From an uncultured Lysobacter sp. (GTDB taxonomy: Bacteria; Pseudomonadota; Gammaproteobacteria; Xanthomonadales; Xanthomonadaceae): a stretch of DNA of 5,644 bases. The DNA lies in the NCBI GenBank assembly GCA_946480055.1, contig CAMLID010000137.1:1-5644 (forward strand), in the 5' to 3' direction. Below the pieces are notes generated by a model that was not told the DNA's origin, ran no database searches, and saw nothing but the letters and a program-made list of their open reading frames with translations. Positions 5,181 through 5,644 of the stretch are shown piece by piece (position 1 is the stretch's first letter; each line of letters begins with the position of its first letter). Both the position numbers and the translations under genes were made by a program.

Positions 5181-5644
5181 ATGTCCGCCACCGCCACCGC
5201 AGCCGCGCCCGCCCCGCAAGCCGGCTTCCGGCCACCGAACATTCCGCTGACCACGCTCGGCCTCGCGCTGGCGTCGTTCATGCAGGTGCTCGACCTGACC
5301 ATCGCCAACGTCTCGCTGCCGACCATCTCCGGCAACCTCGGCGGCAGCGCCAACCAGGCGACCTGGGTGATCACCTCGTTCGCGGTCAGCAACGCCATCG
5401 CGCTGCCGCTGACCGGCTGGCTGACCCGCCACTTCGGCGAACGCAAGCTGTTCGTGTGGGCGACCTTCCTGTTCGTGATCGCATCCCTGCTGTGCGGCCT
5501 GGCCAGCAGCATGGGCCTGCTGGTCACCGCGCGCGCGATCCAGGGCTTCGTCGCCGGCCCGATGTACCCGATCACCCAGGCCCTGCTGATCTCGATCTAT
5601 CCAGCGCACAAACGCGGACAGGCGATCGCGCTGCTGGCGATGGT
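5181..5644 (+). CDS. emrB: EmrB-type MFS drug exporter, DHA2 family (partial, 3' end outside window)
   Basis: 154 complete codons are present, beginning MSATATAAAP, and the frame runs open off the window edge. Markers of the 14-segment DHA2 drug:proton antiporters are present: QVLDLTIANVSLP (35-47) in the first membrane segment with D38 (motif D1), motif A as GWLTRHFGERKL (79-90) in the first cytoplasmic loop, and motif B around R118 in ARAIQGFVAGPMYP (117-130). Membrane segments are visible at about 22-42, 62-80, 88-108 and 113-135. EmrB is the proton-driven inner-membrane pump that works with EmrA; known substrates of the family include uncouplers such as CCCP and hydrophobic antibiotics such as nalidixic acid, but the substrate here cannot be read from sequence. 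The DHA2 assignment and the emrA neighbour make the call secure despite truncation. Confidence 0.93.
   Translation, partial: MSATATAAAPAPQAGFRPPNIPLTTLGLALASFMQVLDLTIANVSLPTISGNLGGSANQATWVITSFAVSNAIALPLTGWLTRHFGERKLFVWATFLFVIASLLCGLASSMGLLVTARAIQGFVAGPMYPITQALLISIYPAHKRGQAIALLAM

Noticed and set aside
3624..5609. Long minus-strand open frame of 661 codons opposite emrA and emrB.
   Set aside because: It is antisense to strongly recognisable EmrA and EmrB, has skewed His/Gln/Arg/Gly content and no family motif; long antisense frames are expected at this GC content.

Overview
This is a high-GC chromosomal segment (strong G/C at third codon positions) from a gammaproteobacterium. The gene content and order best fit the Xanthomonadaceae/Lysobacteraceae, probably Lysobacter or a relative. 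This placement is an inference from gene order, protein style and GC content; no database search was possible.

Layout. At the left edge the first 18 codons of ffh (signal recognition particle protein) run leftward. A 151-bp divergent promoter region separates ffh from a rightward pair: a YpjD/CcsA-family membrane protein (206-994) and, 27 bp later, a CPBP-family (CAAX protease-like) membrane protein (1022-1690). A 164-bp regulatory gap (1691-1854), with two AT-rich stretches unlike the rest of the window, carries an inverted repeat, helically phased ATTG/CAAT repeats and a good sigma70-type promoter. It leads into a rightward efflux operon: a MarR-family repressor (1855-2313), an outer-membrane efflux lipoprotein (2317-3852), an EmrA-type periplasmic adaptor (3849-5033) and the first 154 codons of an EmrB-type DHA2 transporter (5181 to the window edge).

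How the genes work together. The last four genes match the order of the emrRCAB operon described in Stenotrophomonas maltophilia. EmrB exports hydrophobic compounds across the inner membrane, EmrA bridges the periplasm, and EmrC supplies the outer-membrane channel that E. coli EmrAB takes from TolC. The MarR-family protein is expected to repress its own operon until a ligand binds. The first three genes are tightly packed (3-nt gap, then a 4-nt overlap). The emrA-emrB junction is instead opened by a 147-nt non-coding gap holding three consecutive perfect hairpins, the first of which has the GTAG-plus-palindrome form of a REP element.

I see no wholly new system here. The most interesting points are the operator embedded between the -35 and -10 boxes, the possibility that emrR mRNA is leaderless, and the hairpin cluster before emrB. 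No tRNA, rRNA, CRISPR array, insertion sequence or integration site was seen.
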